From the NCBI GenBank assembly GCA_930367205.1, contig OV884013.1:94055333-94119332 (forward strand): 64,000 bases of DNA. The letters run 5' to 3'. Shown here piece after piece: positions 38,598-50,169 of this stretch. The position numbers and the translations under genes were made by a program. Numbering within the stretch: the stretch's first letter is position 1; each line of letters opens with the position of its first letter. Source of the DNA: Acanthosoma haemorrhoidale (lineage: Eukaryota > Arthropoda > Insecta > Hemiptera > Acanthosomatidae). The notes under the pieces are model-generated. The model saw only the letters and a list, made by a program, of their open reading frames with translations. It had not been told where the DNA came from and searched no databases.

Positions 38598-40019
38598 CTG
38601 GAAAAATTTTAAAGATCACATCAGAATCTGGCACAAATATGCTACAATGGCTTATTACATCTCTCAAATGTAATTTATATATACTGTTAAGAGGTATAAA
38701 AGGTGTTTATGAACAATGACTGTTAAGAAGACCAATAAATTACTTATAATAGCAACAAATAAATTAATTTTTTGTTAACAATAAATAAAATATAATATTC
38801 ATCTTCAATTGAAGAAATGTCTACCAAGTGAAATGCTGATGAATGTTTCTGCTTTAAAATGGAGGTGACAACCGGTATCGATTGTAGCTCATACCTCTCT
38901 GGTTTGGACTGAAATTGTAAACAGTAGGTTACATGTGGTTACTCACCTGCCTATTACTCCTCACAAATAAACACCAGAAAGGTACTTGCATGACACCGCG
39001 AAATCTCGTGAGTCTCCTGGGATATATTCGGACGGTGAGCAGTTATGAGGATGAAGTGGGGTGTGCGGTGAAGCGATTCAATCTGAGCAACTATATCTAT
39101 AGCACTGCTACTAGCCAGTATGGCTGAAGCCAAAAAGGTTCCATTGTTGTTTAAGACTTAGGTTCTAACACAAAATAAAAAAATAATGTGCTGCTACAAT
39201 ACTAACTCACAACAAACGCTACAGACTGCCAGAATTCATAACTGAACCGACAAATAGTTATTTGAAAAGATTTGAAGACAAATTTGTTGACCAAACTGTA
39301 CAACGATTCAAAAATATATACTAATCCTTTGGTTAGGGTACCCCAGGTAAATATTATATATATACAAAGTTATACTTATATATAAACTTTTTTGTGTTTT
39401 TCACATGATTACCAGTAGCCTACATATGTTGTTTGAGCTCAGTATACTATGTTTGTCTATCTATAAATTGTACAGTCTATTTGATTCTGATTTTGTTCAT
39501 TCATTGTCATTAACCCTTTGTCACATAACCCAACAATTGGTGGACCCGACGTAATTAAGTCGTCTCCACACTGCCTCTATATAGGCAAACCGAAATGGGA
39601 TCATGCTTCCAAAAAGAGATTGGCAGACAGAGCTCCCACATCCTGTTTAACTTCCTTTTGCTTCTCACTCATCTTAATTATAATAAAAAAATAATTGAAA
39701 TGTACTGAAAATGGTTAGCAATGTGTCCACAATTTAAGAAATTGCTCCTAGGCATAGCTACCAATAACCATTAAACATTTGTTCCGATTTACACACAACT
39801 AGTATACAATATAGCAATTTAACGAAGTATCACGCCCCAACATCACTCTGTAATTAATCCTCTATCACACAACCCAACACTTTGTTATTTATGTTGTTTT
39901 TATCCCATTGCCCAACTTGAGGATTATTTGTGCTATGCTATCACTTCAACCTCCAACCAAAATCAATTGATCACCTTACCTGTTGGTCTGGAATGATGTA
40001 AAAGTACCATAGCAGGGAC

Positions 40020-40250
40020 TACAGGCTGTGCCAGTTTCTCTACCCGGACGATGAGGATTCCATACTTAGATCTATATCATCAGAAGAACCAAGAACCTGC
40101 TATGCCAACACTGCGGAATCCCGGAGACAGTTGAGCATGTTATTCCTTGACCGGGTACAGATATGTTGAGATAGCCCGCTATTGATTTACCAGCTATGTT
40201 CAGCGGAAACTATATCTAGGCGATGAACACATCTTTGAATATATCCCACT
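40020..40250 (+). pseudogene. LINE ORF2 C-terminal zinc-finger remnant (RNase H-type LINE clade)
   Basis: The plus strand reads NLLCQHCGIPETVEHVIP, then a stop, then PGTDMLR. CxxC, ET, and EHV followed by (C)P and R is the signature CxxC-x7-H zinc finger found after the RNase H domain in I, R1 and LOA-like LINEs. The stop is a TGA where the third metal-binding cysteine (TGC) is expected. Weak similarity continues to about 40300 (ILAFRFKVFFK). It is a second, unrelated LINE within the Tctex gene intron and is decayed. Confidence 0.55.
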
Positions 40251-40451
40251 GGTGAGCTGAAGGGATCCTGGCCTTTAGATTTAAAGTATTCTTCAAATAG
40301 CCGTGAATAGAGACACTCTAGCAGATACTAGGTGACGACACAGAAGGAGCAAGGTCAAGAAAAAACATGTATTCTTACAAAGAAATGACAGTGAAAGAGA
40401 AAAAAAAGTAAAACAGCTACTTAGGAGTAGCAATGTATGCCATTAATAAAT

Positions 40452-41185
40452 AGTAAGGCTAAAAAGACAAGAACTCAACAGGCGATTTCGACAACTGTAC
40501 ATACTACTTCAAAGGACATCCTTCAATACAAAATAAAATACTAATTTACAAAGTTATACTTAAGCTAATCTGGACATACGAAATAGAGCTATGGGAGACA
40601 GCAAAAAAGTTGAACACCAAGCGTATCCAATACTTTCAATCAATAGTCCTGAGAACAATAGTCAATGCCCCCTATTATGTCAGCAATAAAACCCTTCATA
40701 CCGATCTAAATATACCCTACATTCTTGAACTCATCCCTTCCAAGTTCATGAAATTCCATAGTAACCTGTTCAACCACCCTAATCCCCTAACACAGTCATT
40801 ACACTGCTCCACTCATCTCTATAATCCTCCTCGGAGACTAAAGCGGCAGAGGCCTCGTAACCTGCTATAAATACACGACAGTGAGAGTCTTGGCAATGGC
40901 CAGCTTCTCCAATCATGTCCTGAGCGTCTGTGGCTATTGGTTAGCCTCCACTGGCTTATTTCCAATGACGCGGCTGGCGGAAGAGCGTGGAGGACTTTCC
41001 AAGAATCCGTTTCCTCTTTCCCATGCGAGGGAGGTGACAACCGTGTGGATTTAATAGTCTCTGGGCTGTTTGCAAATTCTGTGTGAATGAAAATTGTAAA
41101 CATGGTATGAATGAGAACATTTATCACAATTACTTATTGCCCAATAAGGCAGATTGTAATTTTATCACAATAAAGAAGTATCTAA
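40452..41185 (+). mobile_element. LINE family A, copy 5 (ORF2 end plus 3' UTR)
   Basis: This copy lies inside the Tctex-type gene intron, antisense to it. The frame 40610-40870 reads KRIQYFQSIVLRTIVNAPYY, then VSNKTLHTDLNIPYI and finally LKRQRPRNLL, then a stop. This is the classic Jockey-clade ORF2 terminus (QRFQSKxLRxIxxAPWYVxNxxLxxDLxIP). The upstream part is frameshifted. The 3' UTR runs to atcacaataaagaag at about 41177, so the AATAAA and presumed 3' end are intact. It is the best guide to the family's 3' end. Confidence 0.8.
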
Positions 41186-41225
41186 TTAAGAAAAATTTTA
41201 AAAAAGGAAATTTTAATATACTCGC

Positions 41226-41391
41226 CTAAATATTTTAAAGGAGACCTCATCATTGCTAACTTATCCAAACATTTTTCACCAAGCTTAGCAGTCCATATTT
41301 TTATTCGGTTGAATGTCGGATAAGATTTCCCTACACATTCGTCTATAGCCTCCTTTATAATCGATTTTACCTTTTCAGCATCAAAAACATC
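41226..41391 (-). CDS. Tctex-type dynein light chain, internal exon (N-terminal half)
   Basis: This exon encodes 55 residues plus one base, starting at DVFDAEKV and ending at SPLKYL. The segment SIIKEAIDECVGKSY matches the first helix of the Tctex1/DYNLT fold, and KIWTAKLGEKCLDKL matches the second helix (family pattern: KEAI, then NxWT, then a conserved helix, then KPxKYIV). In this family the protein is a small homodimeric light chain of cytoplasmic or axonemal dynein that binds the intermediate chain and cargo adaptors. A good acceptor (AG at 41392-41393, preceded by a T-rich tract) sits just before GAT GTT. At the other end the sequence reads TTAG then GCGAGT, which fits a GC donor. Family members are about 110-115 aa, so only some 8-15 N-terminal residues are missing, presumably on a short upstream exon I could not find. 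The family's glycine pair and YQ motif are altered, so this is a divergent paralogue. The match is from recall, not from a search. Confidence 0.8.
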
Positions 41392-41393
41392 CT

Positions 41394-42715
41394 GAAAATA
41401 ATTATACGTATTAAAGATAATTAATTATATGTGAATGGTATTGTAGATTATCTAGACTACAGGACTGCAGGCGCATCTTTTTTGGATTCTGTATTTGGGT
41501 AATTAGCGAGAGGAATAGAGGACCCAAAAAATAGAACAAGCAGTTTAGAACAAGGTTACAATACCTATTGGATTTCTACGACTAAAGTTTGTTACTAAGA
41601 CCAGAAGTATTGTACTAATGAAATAGCCCTTTTTCAATTTGGGCACTTATAGCCACGCTCCTTCCGTAGGTTGCTTCCTTTTAAAATATGTGCTTTTCTA
41701 AGCGATGAAACACCAAAGCACTAATATACTAGAAATCATTGTAGAATGTAATTTTAAGTTTTACATACAACTTTATAAATGATTGAAATCATTCGAAGCA
41801 ATGATAAATAATAATATATAGTCTGCTTACACTAGTTTTAAAATTCATTCTTAACTTTAACAGGAAAAGCTATGAACCATTCTAGATAATCATATGAAAA
41901 AAACACATGACTCACGTCAGTATTTATTTATTAAATGAATTATCTTTTTAAAACTAATGAAGTTAATTTATATTATGTCAAAAAAAGAATAAAGTATTTT
42001 TCATCCAAAATTTAGACTAACTTCTTCAATATCAATTAATAAGTATTTAAGAAACTTTGATACTAGTAAGTCTCTCGATATTGTTACTTCATTTCATTTA
42101 TGTATATTTCAAAAAATAAAGTTGAAAAAAATAGTGTGGCTGTTAATCCTCGAATTTTTGGTAATGCATCCTCGTTTGTCACAGTGTGCAGTTGACACTA
42201 ACAAAAAGACATAATGGGGTAAAAGTTGCAACAAAAGGTTTGTTTTTTTAACAAGATAAATTGTTATATATGAAGTGGAGCCTACCAGGAAAACAACTTA
42301 GCACCGTTAATATCTGGGAAAGTTTCAGCGTGGTTGCAAAAGGACGGCCGAAGGATTGCAGAGAAATATCGAAGCCATTTGTCTCAATCTTCAGCCTTTG
42401 TACGTCTCCAGCTTTGTCGTATGATTTATCTTCTTTAAGTCTTCCGGGGTGGGGGTAAGTTTTAAGATGGCAGAGCTTTGCTGTCACCCGGAGGAAATCT
42501 GCGAGGAAGAAGGAAATTTCGTCGCCTGACAAAGGTGACAAACGGATGGGTAACTTCTGCTCTCAAATCCTAGCTCTTTTCGTCTCTTCCCCCTCGGCAA
42601 AAGGGATTCGATTCATCCTCTGTGGAAATGTAAAATAACTGTTTGGAGTACTTCAACCAATCCCCTGCCGATTCTGGAGATAAAAGCTCTATTTATCTTT
42701 GGAACATATGAAATG
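41394..42715. other. Upstream of the Tctex-type exon; GC-balanced island at about 42290-42640
   Basis: The missing first exon and promoter of the minus-strand gene should lie here or further up. The 42290-42640 island stands out in composition and has open frames on both strands (42261-42458 plus, 42541-42248 minus), but I cannot assign an exon. Confidence 0.35.
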
Positions 42716-43197
42716 TCAGTTCCTAGAGAATGGGACAAATGAAAGAAAAAACAAACTTATATTATTTTTATTCAAAATATTTTCCGTTACATAATATATT
42801 TCCAAACGCGTATAAAGGTTTTTTATCCCTTGTTCAAAGAAACATTTTGACTCGAGAGATGAAAATTTTACTTCACTTACATTATGTGACACCCATTGGT
42901 CCATTTTGTTTGTGTTCCCGGTAGCATGAAGGTGGTGTATAACATAATTATGTCTGAAGTTTAAGTATTTTGAAAGTTCTCTACTTGTCTGATATGGATT
43001 GGTCTCTACTGAAGGGTTTAAATCATCGTCATCGATTATTGTTTCAGGCCTTCCACGAGAGTCATTCTCGAGACCTGTATTACCGGATCGAAACCTAGAT
43101 GAACACCGACATAGAGTTCTTTCATTCAATGTACCATCACCAAAAGCCATATTGATGTTTTGGAAGCATTATGTCCAAGCATAAATTCATATAAGAA
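42716..43197 (-). pseudogene. Mariner-family transposase, N-terminal fragment
   Basis: A minus-strand frame 43150-42716 reads AFGDGTLNERTLCRC, then FRSGNTGLENDSRGRPETI, then DDDDLNPSVETNPYQTSREL and HHLHATGNTNKMDQWVSHN. These are the two helix-turn-helix units of mariner transposases (GEGTVSERTxxRWFxxFRSGDxSLEDxxRSGRPxxxDDDxLxxxVExxPxQTxRELA, then HLHxLGKxxKLxxWVPHEL), which bind the terminal repeats. Just upstream, in a +1 frame, YEFMLGHNASKTSI matches the start of the first motif, so a frameshift lies at about 43148. After WVSHN the text decays; EIYYVTENILNKNN may be the TCDEKWILYxN catalytic strand. The DD34D core is missing. I found no terminal repeats. Confidence 0.85.
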
Positions 43198-43811
43198 TAT
43201 AACTTGTAATTGCTCAGATTCCATTGATAGTAAAACATTACACAAACACTTACAAATAAACAGTTTACAATATTGTGATGAATTCATACCTTAATAATGA
43301 TTTATTCAAAATAAATAAATCTGATATTTCATCCTTTCCAACCCAAGCATACAATCAAAACATAAATACAGCAATGCAGACAAAACTGTGTATTTTTGGA
43401 ATTTGTTTGACGTAAACCCCTGAGGTCACCACCTCCGTTGTTTGTATATTTAAACTCATTTGGGAAGCCAACCGAAAACGCATCTAAAGTGTGACAGATT
43501 CCTCCTGAAAAATCCTGTACCTACAAAAACACCACAGAAAATGCTGATTAGTTTTCAGATAAAAGTTAGTCAGGCCCGTTTCGCTAATTTTTAAGATTTT
43601 TTAACTAATAATAAACCTTAATACGTTATTATGCTGTTTATCTTATATTGTGATCTTGTTCGAAAGAACTTTTTATGTTATTAATAACGGGAAAAATGGA
43701 TTAACCTTAGGGAACTTGAGAAAAAGTGAAAGAAGGAAGAGCATCAGGGAAAATATGGAAATTAACTAGACCGATTGGGAATAGAAAAATGGAAACCACT
43801 ATGGTGTAGAT
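43198..43811. other. Spacer between mariner and hAT remnants
   Basis: A 60-bp piece at 43410-43465 (cctgaggtcaccacctccgt) resembles 3698-3735 (cctcaggttatcaacaccgt), so part of repeat D or a neighbour may extend here. The rest is unremarkable. Confidence 0.4.
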
Positions 43812-44467
43812 CAGGGGTGGCCGACCCCAATGATCTTCCGGGCCACTTTGGAAATGCATCATAACTCCGTGGGCCACATACTCGTATAAAATTTTATATT
43901 CCCACATTAAATTTAAAGCCACTATAGACATTTTTTTTGAGTGAAAAACTGAAACATAATGAGTTATTATTATTGTGTTGACTATTAGTCTTACATGTAA
44001 ACATAGATAATATAATAATAATGATACTAAACTCACATTGTAAAGAAATATATAACACTAAAAATGAAATATAAATAATACATAAATAAAAATGAAATCA
44101 TTAAAAAATATTTATTTTCTACTGCGATATTTGTTTCTCCACTCATTCACTTGCAAATCGATCTCAATTTGGGTATTTTCACATCGTAATCGGTGTTGCA
44201 GGTTAGCGTCCGTTATGTTTGAGCATGTTCTGTGTTTGGTTAATTTTATTTTCGAAAAATCTATTTTTGATTCTGTTGTTGCAAAAATGTGTTTTAATTC
44301 AATATTGCCCTGTAAGTCAACCAGGACTAATCGGGCCGAATATTCTCGGGCCGACTCGATTTCAACATGAAAGGGACTTGAATATATTTCAAAAATTTTG
44401 TTGTATTCGTCTAAATTACTGAATCTGCTTTCAAAAGCAGTTGTAAGTTTTCTTATTTCTTTTGCAT
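43812..44467 (-). mobile_element. hAT element remnant: transposase C-terminus and one terminal end
   Basis: The left edge begins CAGGGGTGGCCGACCCC, like the termini of hAT elements of the SPIN/ZBED5/GTF2IRD2 group, followed by the typical cgggccac motif. On the minus strand a frame from about 44455 to 44128 reads KEIRKLTTAFESRFSNLDEY, FEIYSSPFHVEIESAREYS, LVLVDLQGNIELKHIF and ends VNEWRNKYRSRK. This matches the hAT dimerisation-domain tail (RFxDLxxxxxxFxxxxxPFxVDxxxxPExLQxELxDLQxNxxLKxxF). The upstream transposase and the other terminus are absent, so the copy is truncated. An 8-bp target duplication cannot be tested with one end. Confidence 0.75.
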
Positions 44468-44559
44468 ATTAGATCTAATTGTTACATTTTGATTTCTTAA
44501 ATTCTTTCAACAATGGAAAGTGGTGAGCGTTATTACTTTTATGATACTGATTCGAACCC

Positions 44560-44790
44560 GAGAAAGTGCAAGGATGAGAGCAGAGTTCAGGGTACAGGAT
44601 GCCCCCCTCCTCCATATGTCAGGCAGTGGTTCTAGTGTTTTATAGGAAAAGATCTACGATCTATGTATTCTAATGATGTAGAATAAAAAACATCTAAACC
44701 ACCTAACTTAAATTCATCAGTACAATCTACCAATGCTTACATGTTCACACATATGTAACAATAGTGAAAAAGAAGATGAATTAAATTATT
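44560..44790 (+). repeat. Dispersed repeat D, copy 2 (uninterrupted)
   Basis: It is collinear with 3745-3839 plus 4709-4870 without the LTR and so represents the unoccupied structure of the repeat. It lies directly after the hAT remnant. Confidence 0.7.
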
Positions 44791-44898
44791 TAATTATAAA
44801 TTGAATTTAATTAATTTAAGACGAAAAAAAAATCATTTGCAGACAACAGTGAAAAATAGACAATTAAAACTGTCAATAATTCACGACTATCCACGTAA

Positions 44899-44975
44899 TA
44901 GCTTCATACAGTGTAATGGTTAATGTGAAACCTTTGTGATAAGAAGGTGCTGGGTTTGAGCCCCTTGGTTGACAG
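44899..44975 (+). repeat. tRNA-related SINE head or tRNA pseudogene
   Basis: The sequence gtaatggttaatgtg resembles a tRNA D-arm/box A, and gctgggtttgagcccc, about 45 nt later, resembles a T-arm/box B with a 5-bp stem (ggg/ccc core). The anticodon arm is unclear and no acceptor stem is evident. Confidence 0.45.
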
Positions 44976-47900
44976 AGATAATATATTTTTCCTTTGGTAG
45001 ATGAATTAGAAGCCTACTCATATAAACTCTAATCCCCCCCCTCCCTCCCAATGGAAAATCCAAGTGACGAGACTCAAATACTCTTAAAATTCAGGGAAGG
45101 TAATTTTCTGGTTAACTAGATATATTGATCGATTCGTTTAGTCGATTAATTTATGTCTTTGCTATATATTTTAGTCATTGTGGGAGCATTAAGGCATCGT
45201 AATACATAAAAGAACACCCCTCGGTTTTTTCCATTACTACTTTTAATTACAATATTTCAGATCAACTATGCTTATCGTGAACCACAGAGCAGGATATATA
45301 GATATAGGTCTCACTAACTCAGACATACACATGTCCCGTTGTTACATATCCATCTGGTTTCATGCATGGTTCACCGAGTCATATTCAATGTTTATAACTA
45401 TCATAATATTTGCGAATTATTTACAAAGTATGAAAAATACTTCGATTTTGGCAGATAAGTGAATAGTGTGAATACCTGTTAAGAAGATAGTTATCCTATG
45501 CAGAGAAATCATTACATCAGTATCAGGTAATAAGAATCTTTCATGAAATTACCAACTCAAGGACTTTACCTTACCTCCCCAAAATCTAGTCAGGGGCGCT
45601 ACACTTCGGCTAAGCTAAGGTATAATATAGCATGACGATTTTATATTAACAATTTTTGATATGGTTTAAATCCCATTATTATTCAACTCCACAATATCAA
45701 GTAGGAAGAATTATATTAGCACTCGTGCAGGCGAGCCCCGACTGAATATTGGGGAGATCCAGAGTTTTAGTCTTGATTCTGCCAATATATTTTTTATTTG
45801 GCTGTTAATCATTGATAATACTTGAATACACCTCCAAGACCAACATTTGATAGAAAATATATATATATATATTAAATGGCTGATGAAATGAATAAAATAA
45901 TAAAGATATTAAAAAACGAAAAAAACATACTAACATAAACTACAGCTTGCGATATGACTCATTAATACTCAAAAAATAAATATGAAACATCATAGTGGTT
46001 GTAATAATAATAAATAAATAATAATTTGGTATGAAAGTGGATGGTTTATATGTCAGAATCGAATTCGGCCATGAATTTATTTAAATCATCTAAGGAATTA
46101 TTTAAGAGCTTTTTTAAGGAGCTTTCCTTTGGGTGGGTGGGAGGTGTGAATCTAACTGAGTCGTTCGACAAGGATACATACTAAATGTATCAATTCATAT
46201 TTACAACATTGAGAGACTGTTTCTAAAATTTCTAAAATTTCTAAAATGTATCGCAAAAAATAGAAAATTAATAATACATATTATTAAACGAGAAGATGAT
46301 TTAGGCTCCAATGTTTTTTTTCGTGCAAGATAATGTTTATTTCCAAGTGCCCTCAGGTCAGTTTTGGGTAGTCAATTACGTGGTGACAACATGAACAACA
46401 ATGAAATTGTTTAAGTAAGTTTTATTATTTGTCGAGTATTTCACGATTAGCTAAATGCCATTGTCCGGATGTCATTATAATTTTTATTATAATTAAATCG
46501 GTTTAGCTAACTTTTTATTGGTCCATGTACTACCAAAATTTGGATCAGTCTAGCAATCAGGCTACGCCCTTTATTTCAATTACATATTTCTCATTAATTC
46601 GTGATAATTGATTCATACTTCAAAAGTCCAAAATTAAAGAAAAACCTAATCATTGTTTAATAAAAGAATTGGTGATTTATTAAGATATATGTACAAAATT
46701 AAACATATACGCAGTGAAGCATAAATAGTTGGCCAGCAACCCTAAATCTGGCATAGAACGCCCTCGTATAGAAAACATCCCTTTGTCGTATTGCCTTTCC
46801 CTCTAATTAAAGTAATTATTGGTTAATTGTGTGACGGTGTCACCACACTTTCTAGTTCTGGGTTTTTATTTGCTCAGGAAGCTGTATGTGGTATATATTC
46901 ATACATTTATTTTGGATATTTGAGACGGTTCTGGGTTATAATTGATGAAATAAATACCAATTGTCTTCCCATGTTTGTATGCCCAAGCTCATTCGGCCTT
47001 AAGCTGTCTGTATGAAGTCCTGACAACACTTCTAGCTGGGTGGCTGGTGTTGGGAATATTGCTAAGTAAGCATTTCAAAAACTGAGTATTGTTCAATTAT
47101 GTTCAATTAATTTTCAACTAGAATAGTATTTCTTGTGATAATTAGCAATAATATATTGACATCAAATTGTCATGTATAAATATTTTTTAGTCTGGAATAA
47201 AAATATTTTAGTGATAATTACGTGTTAGATGCGCTGTCATGTATAGCTACCTTTTTTTATATATATAAAGGTCACCTAAAAGATACACATTAACATTGGT
47301 GTAACGTTAATGCTGACTGTAATAATAAATTGGTTCAATGTTTTTCTATAATTAATCTTGGAAACAGAACAATACTTTGACAAGCTAAGCGACCAAATTT
47401 TATTTACATAAGGAGTATAAAATTTAATGAACATTTACACAATAAATATATTAACTGAGGATTTATTCCCACATTGCAAAATTAATTAATTACTCTTTCT
47501 TTATGGCTAAATATAAAATATCTAATCGACCTGGTTTTAGGGCGTTGTTTTAATGTTTGTTCCTCATTGTTTGTATCTTCTATTCCAGCAAAGGGAATAT
47601 ATTATTTTCACAGTAAGTATTTTGATCAAAAAATTGTTTTTCACATTCATTCAATAATTGTTGAAGAAACCATTTTCGACTATGTTCCTTAATTTTCTTC
47701 ATCGTTCATTTCCTTAATGTAGATTTCATAAGTATAGTTGTGTAAACAATTTTTTTTATAGTCCAAGTATTCTCGTAATTAGTAAGCATTACGAATTACC
47801 AAAGAGCTGGATAGTTGTGGTATGTAAGTACGTCAGAGAGCATTTCCTCTGATACATAACAGTTCCCTAGGTCCTGGCTCCTAACCTGGTGAACTAAAAT

Positions 47901-49891
47901 AAATCAGAGGTCGACCTCGGAGGCCCCGAATGGAGGATTTACTGCGCTCTCTGGCCCCCTGCCTGTCAAACCTGATGAAAAAAGTTAGTGACTCTGGACT
48001 TTCCTTTCCTCTTCTTCTTCTATAATGTACAGCAGCTGTAACTTCCGGAGGTTACTTACCGGAGGACAGGGGGGGACTCACCGCCGTATATTTCGGTCTG
48101 GCTCTAGAAGACTTCCGGCCCACTGCTGTAGACCACACATGAAACATGAAGAGATTTCGGCCTCCATAAGTCTCCAATATACAGTAGTGAGATATACCGC
48201 AATGTTACATCCATGTGCTGCCCTGTAAATTCGAAAAGTTGTGATGAATTATGGATAATGGTTAAGTGAAAAATGGCTGTTGTACAGTAAAAGCTCTATT
48301 TTTCACAAACCAAACTAAAGCCTATCTCGATATAAACAGCTAATGAAGAACCAGAAAAAAAAAAATTGGAGGGACAATATAATATTATTACATGATTGTG
48401 AAAAAAAGACTAGTTATATTAAATTAATAATGAGTAGAAGAGTTTATATAAGAGATTAAGTTGAATCGAAAAAATGCCCAAATACTAGTACGAACATTGT
48501 AGATGTTTATTGTTAGTATATTTTTATTTCTATTACTACATTAGTTTGAGTATAAAATGGTACTCGTTCAAAATAGTTACATATATTTTCCCAAAATTAG
48601 GTTTTGTCACTAATTCCAAAGAAATGATCATATAAGGGTTATTTCTTCTCCTTTATATTTCTGTATTTGTTATTTTATTATACTATAGTCAAGCGTTTTC
48701 CTGTCATCTTCAGGGTTCTTTCCTCAATCTTCTCCAATTGTATGCAAAATTCCTTTCATTATAATTCATAGTACATTTTTTTTTCGACCGTTATTGACAG
48801 TTTATACCCCTTACTACCCCTTAAAGATGGTTAGTCACGATTGTGAAAATGAAATGAGTATAACGAAACCTATTTGTAAGGGATAACAAATATTATTCAC
48901 TGAAGAAACAATATTGAAATAATTAAATACAGAGCAAAATAGCGCTGTATGGCCGTTTATCTTGATAAAAAGTAATGTAAGGAAACCACCTTGATTAAAA
49001 CGAACCGCAACACGGGCCCGCCTTAACAAGGAAGGAGTCTTCCTTAGGATAAACCTTTCTTAAAGTAATTCCAAGCTCTGTTCCACTTCCTGAACACCCA
49101 CCTCTAGTTGGCAATCCAAGATTTTCACTCTGCCAGCAGAAACATGAACGCTAAGACTGCACGTTGAGTCAATTTTACTAAGATACCATAACTCCTTAGG
49201 AAATAAATCTTATTTAAACAAAAAATATAAATAAAACATGAGAAACTAAACTCGCGGTTGGGGTGTGTTGAACAAGGCGGGAGAAAATGAATCATTTTAG
49301 AACAAATACATGAGAAAGTTGTGGTGGGGATCCATTTGCAAAATTAATAGGAAAGTTAGAGCAGCGCATCCCTTGGCAGCCGTTTTGTTGCCCTCCGGCT
49401 CTGAATTTAACATAATTTCATCCCCGATCTAGCCACATCGTTTTGGCAATACTAGCTGCTACAAGTATCAGAAGCTTTTGTATTTTAGTCATAATTCTTA
49501 TTTTACAAACATTAATTGTCAACCGAATTGTATTTTATGAAATATAAATGAAATAAAAGAGTTAAAAAGTAAAGAAATAACATCGAGAGCTAAGCGTCCA
49601 ACGCGTAGGACCCGGTATGAGTTTAATAAAAACTTATCAAACTATTGTGTAAATACTACTATTTATGATGAAAATAATGTACTCCCACCCTGTTTCAAAG
49701 TGAAACTTCCCACTCCACATCCGTGCTGAACAATAATCCGTAAACTATGCTCACTATGATAATAATTAACACTTACAAAGTTTTCATAAGAAGCCTTATG
49801 GTATCTTTAAATAATCTGGTGTTTTTACATTGTCTTTTCACGTTTCAATGTTGTTTTAACGTTTCACCTACTCAGGTACGCTAAGGACATG
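44976..49891. other. Long AT-rich stretch without recognised genes
   Basis: Minor items are a three-unit ttctaaaatt repeat at 46219-46248 and a GC-balanced block at 47870-48230 with two donor-like minus-strand sites (GGTGAGT, GGTAAGT) but no supportable exon. Nothing else is named. Confidence 0.5.
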
Positions 49892-50169
49892 TTTTTTTTT
49901 TGTTTTTGTTTTTTTATCATAGCCCCTTTAAATTTACAGATAATTATATATAATTATAGATCCTCAGGCAAATTAATTCACAAATTATTTTTGTATTTCC
50001 TGTAGCATCGCTACATTATATACAGGATTTGTGGTTTATAAACATTATATAATATAATGGAATAAACAAGTATAATGATGCATATTATACGTGACTGGAC
50101 TGAACTGGCTAATAAACGTGACGGGGCTCACTTAAACACACATCAAACTTAAAATAACTTACATTCTAA

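Larger units (their letters stand above)
38598..41225 (-). other. Intron of the Tctex-type gene, apparent GC-AG class, holding LINE fragments
   Basis: This 2.6-kb intron lies between the two Tctex exons. The donor reads TAG|GCGAGT, and the acceptor is a T-rich ttttccag. It contains LINE A copy 5 (40452-41185) in the opposite orientation to the gene, a second LINE C-terminal scrap (40020-40250), and otherwise AT-rich DNA. A short GC-balanced stretch at 38930-39130 has a plus-strand open frame with no recognisable product. Confidence 0.65.

Noticed and set aside
38598..38667. Upstream extension of the terminal light-chain exon as coding
   Set aside because: The added residues have no counterpart in the family and would need a weak acceptor. 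The GC-AG splice gives the exact family length.
38933..39127. Plus-strand open frame in the light-chain intron
   Set aside because: No recognisable motif and no splice signals.
39200..39340. Possible LINE ORF2 tail (YRLPEF, FEDKFVDQ)
   Set aside because: Too short and ambiguous to name.
45711..45790. tRNA-like sequence (ttagcactcgtgc ... cttgattctgcc)
   Set aside because: The box B-like part fits poorly and no stems form.
47870..48230. Possible host exon with two donor-like minus-strand sites
   Set aside because: No open frame with recognisable content leads into either donor.
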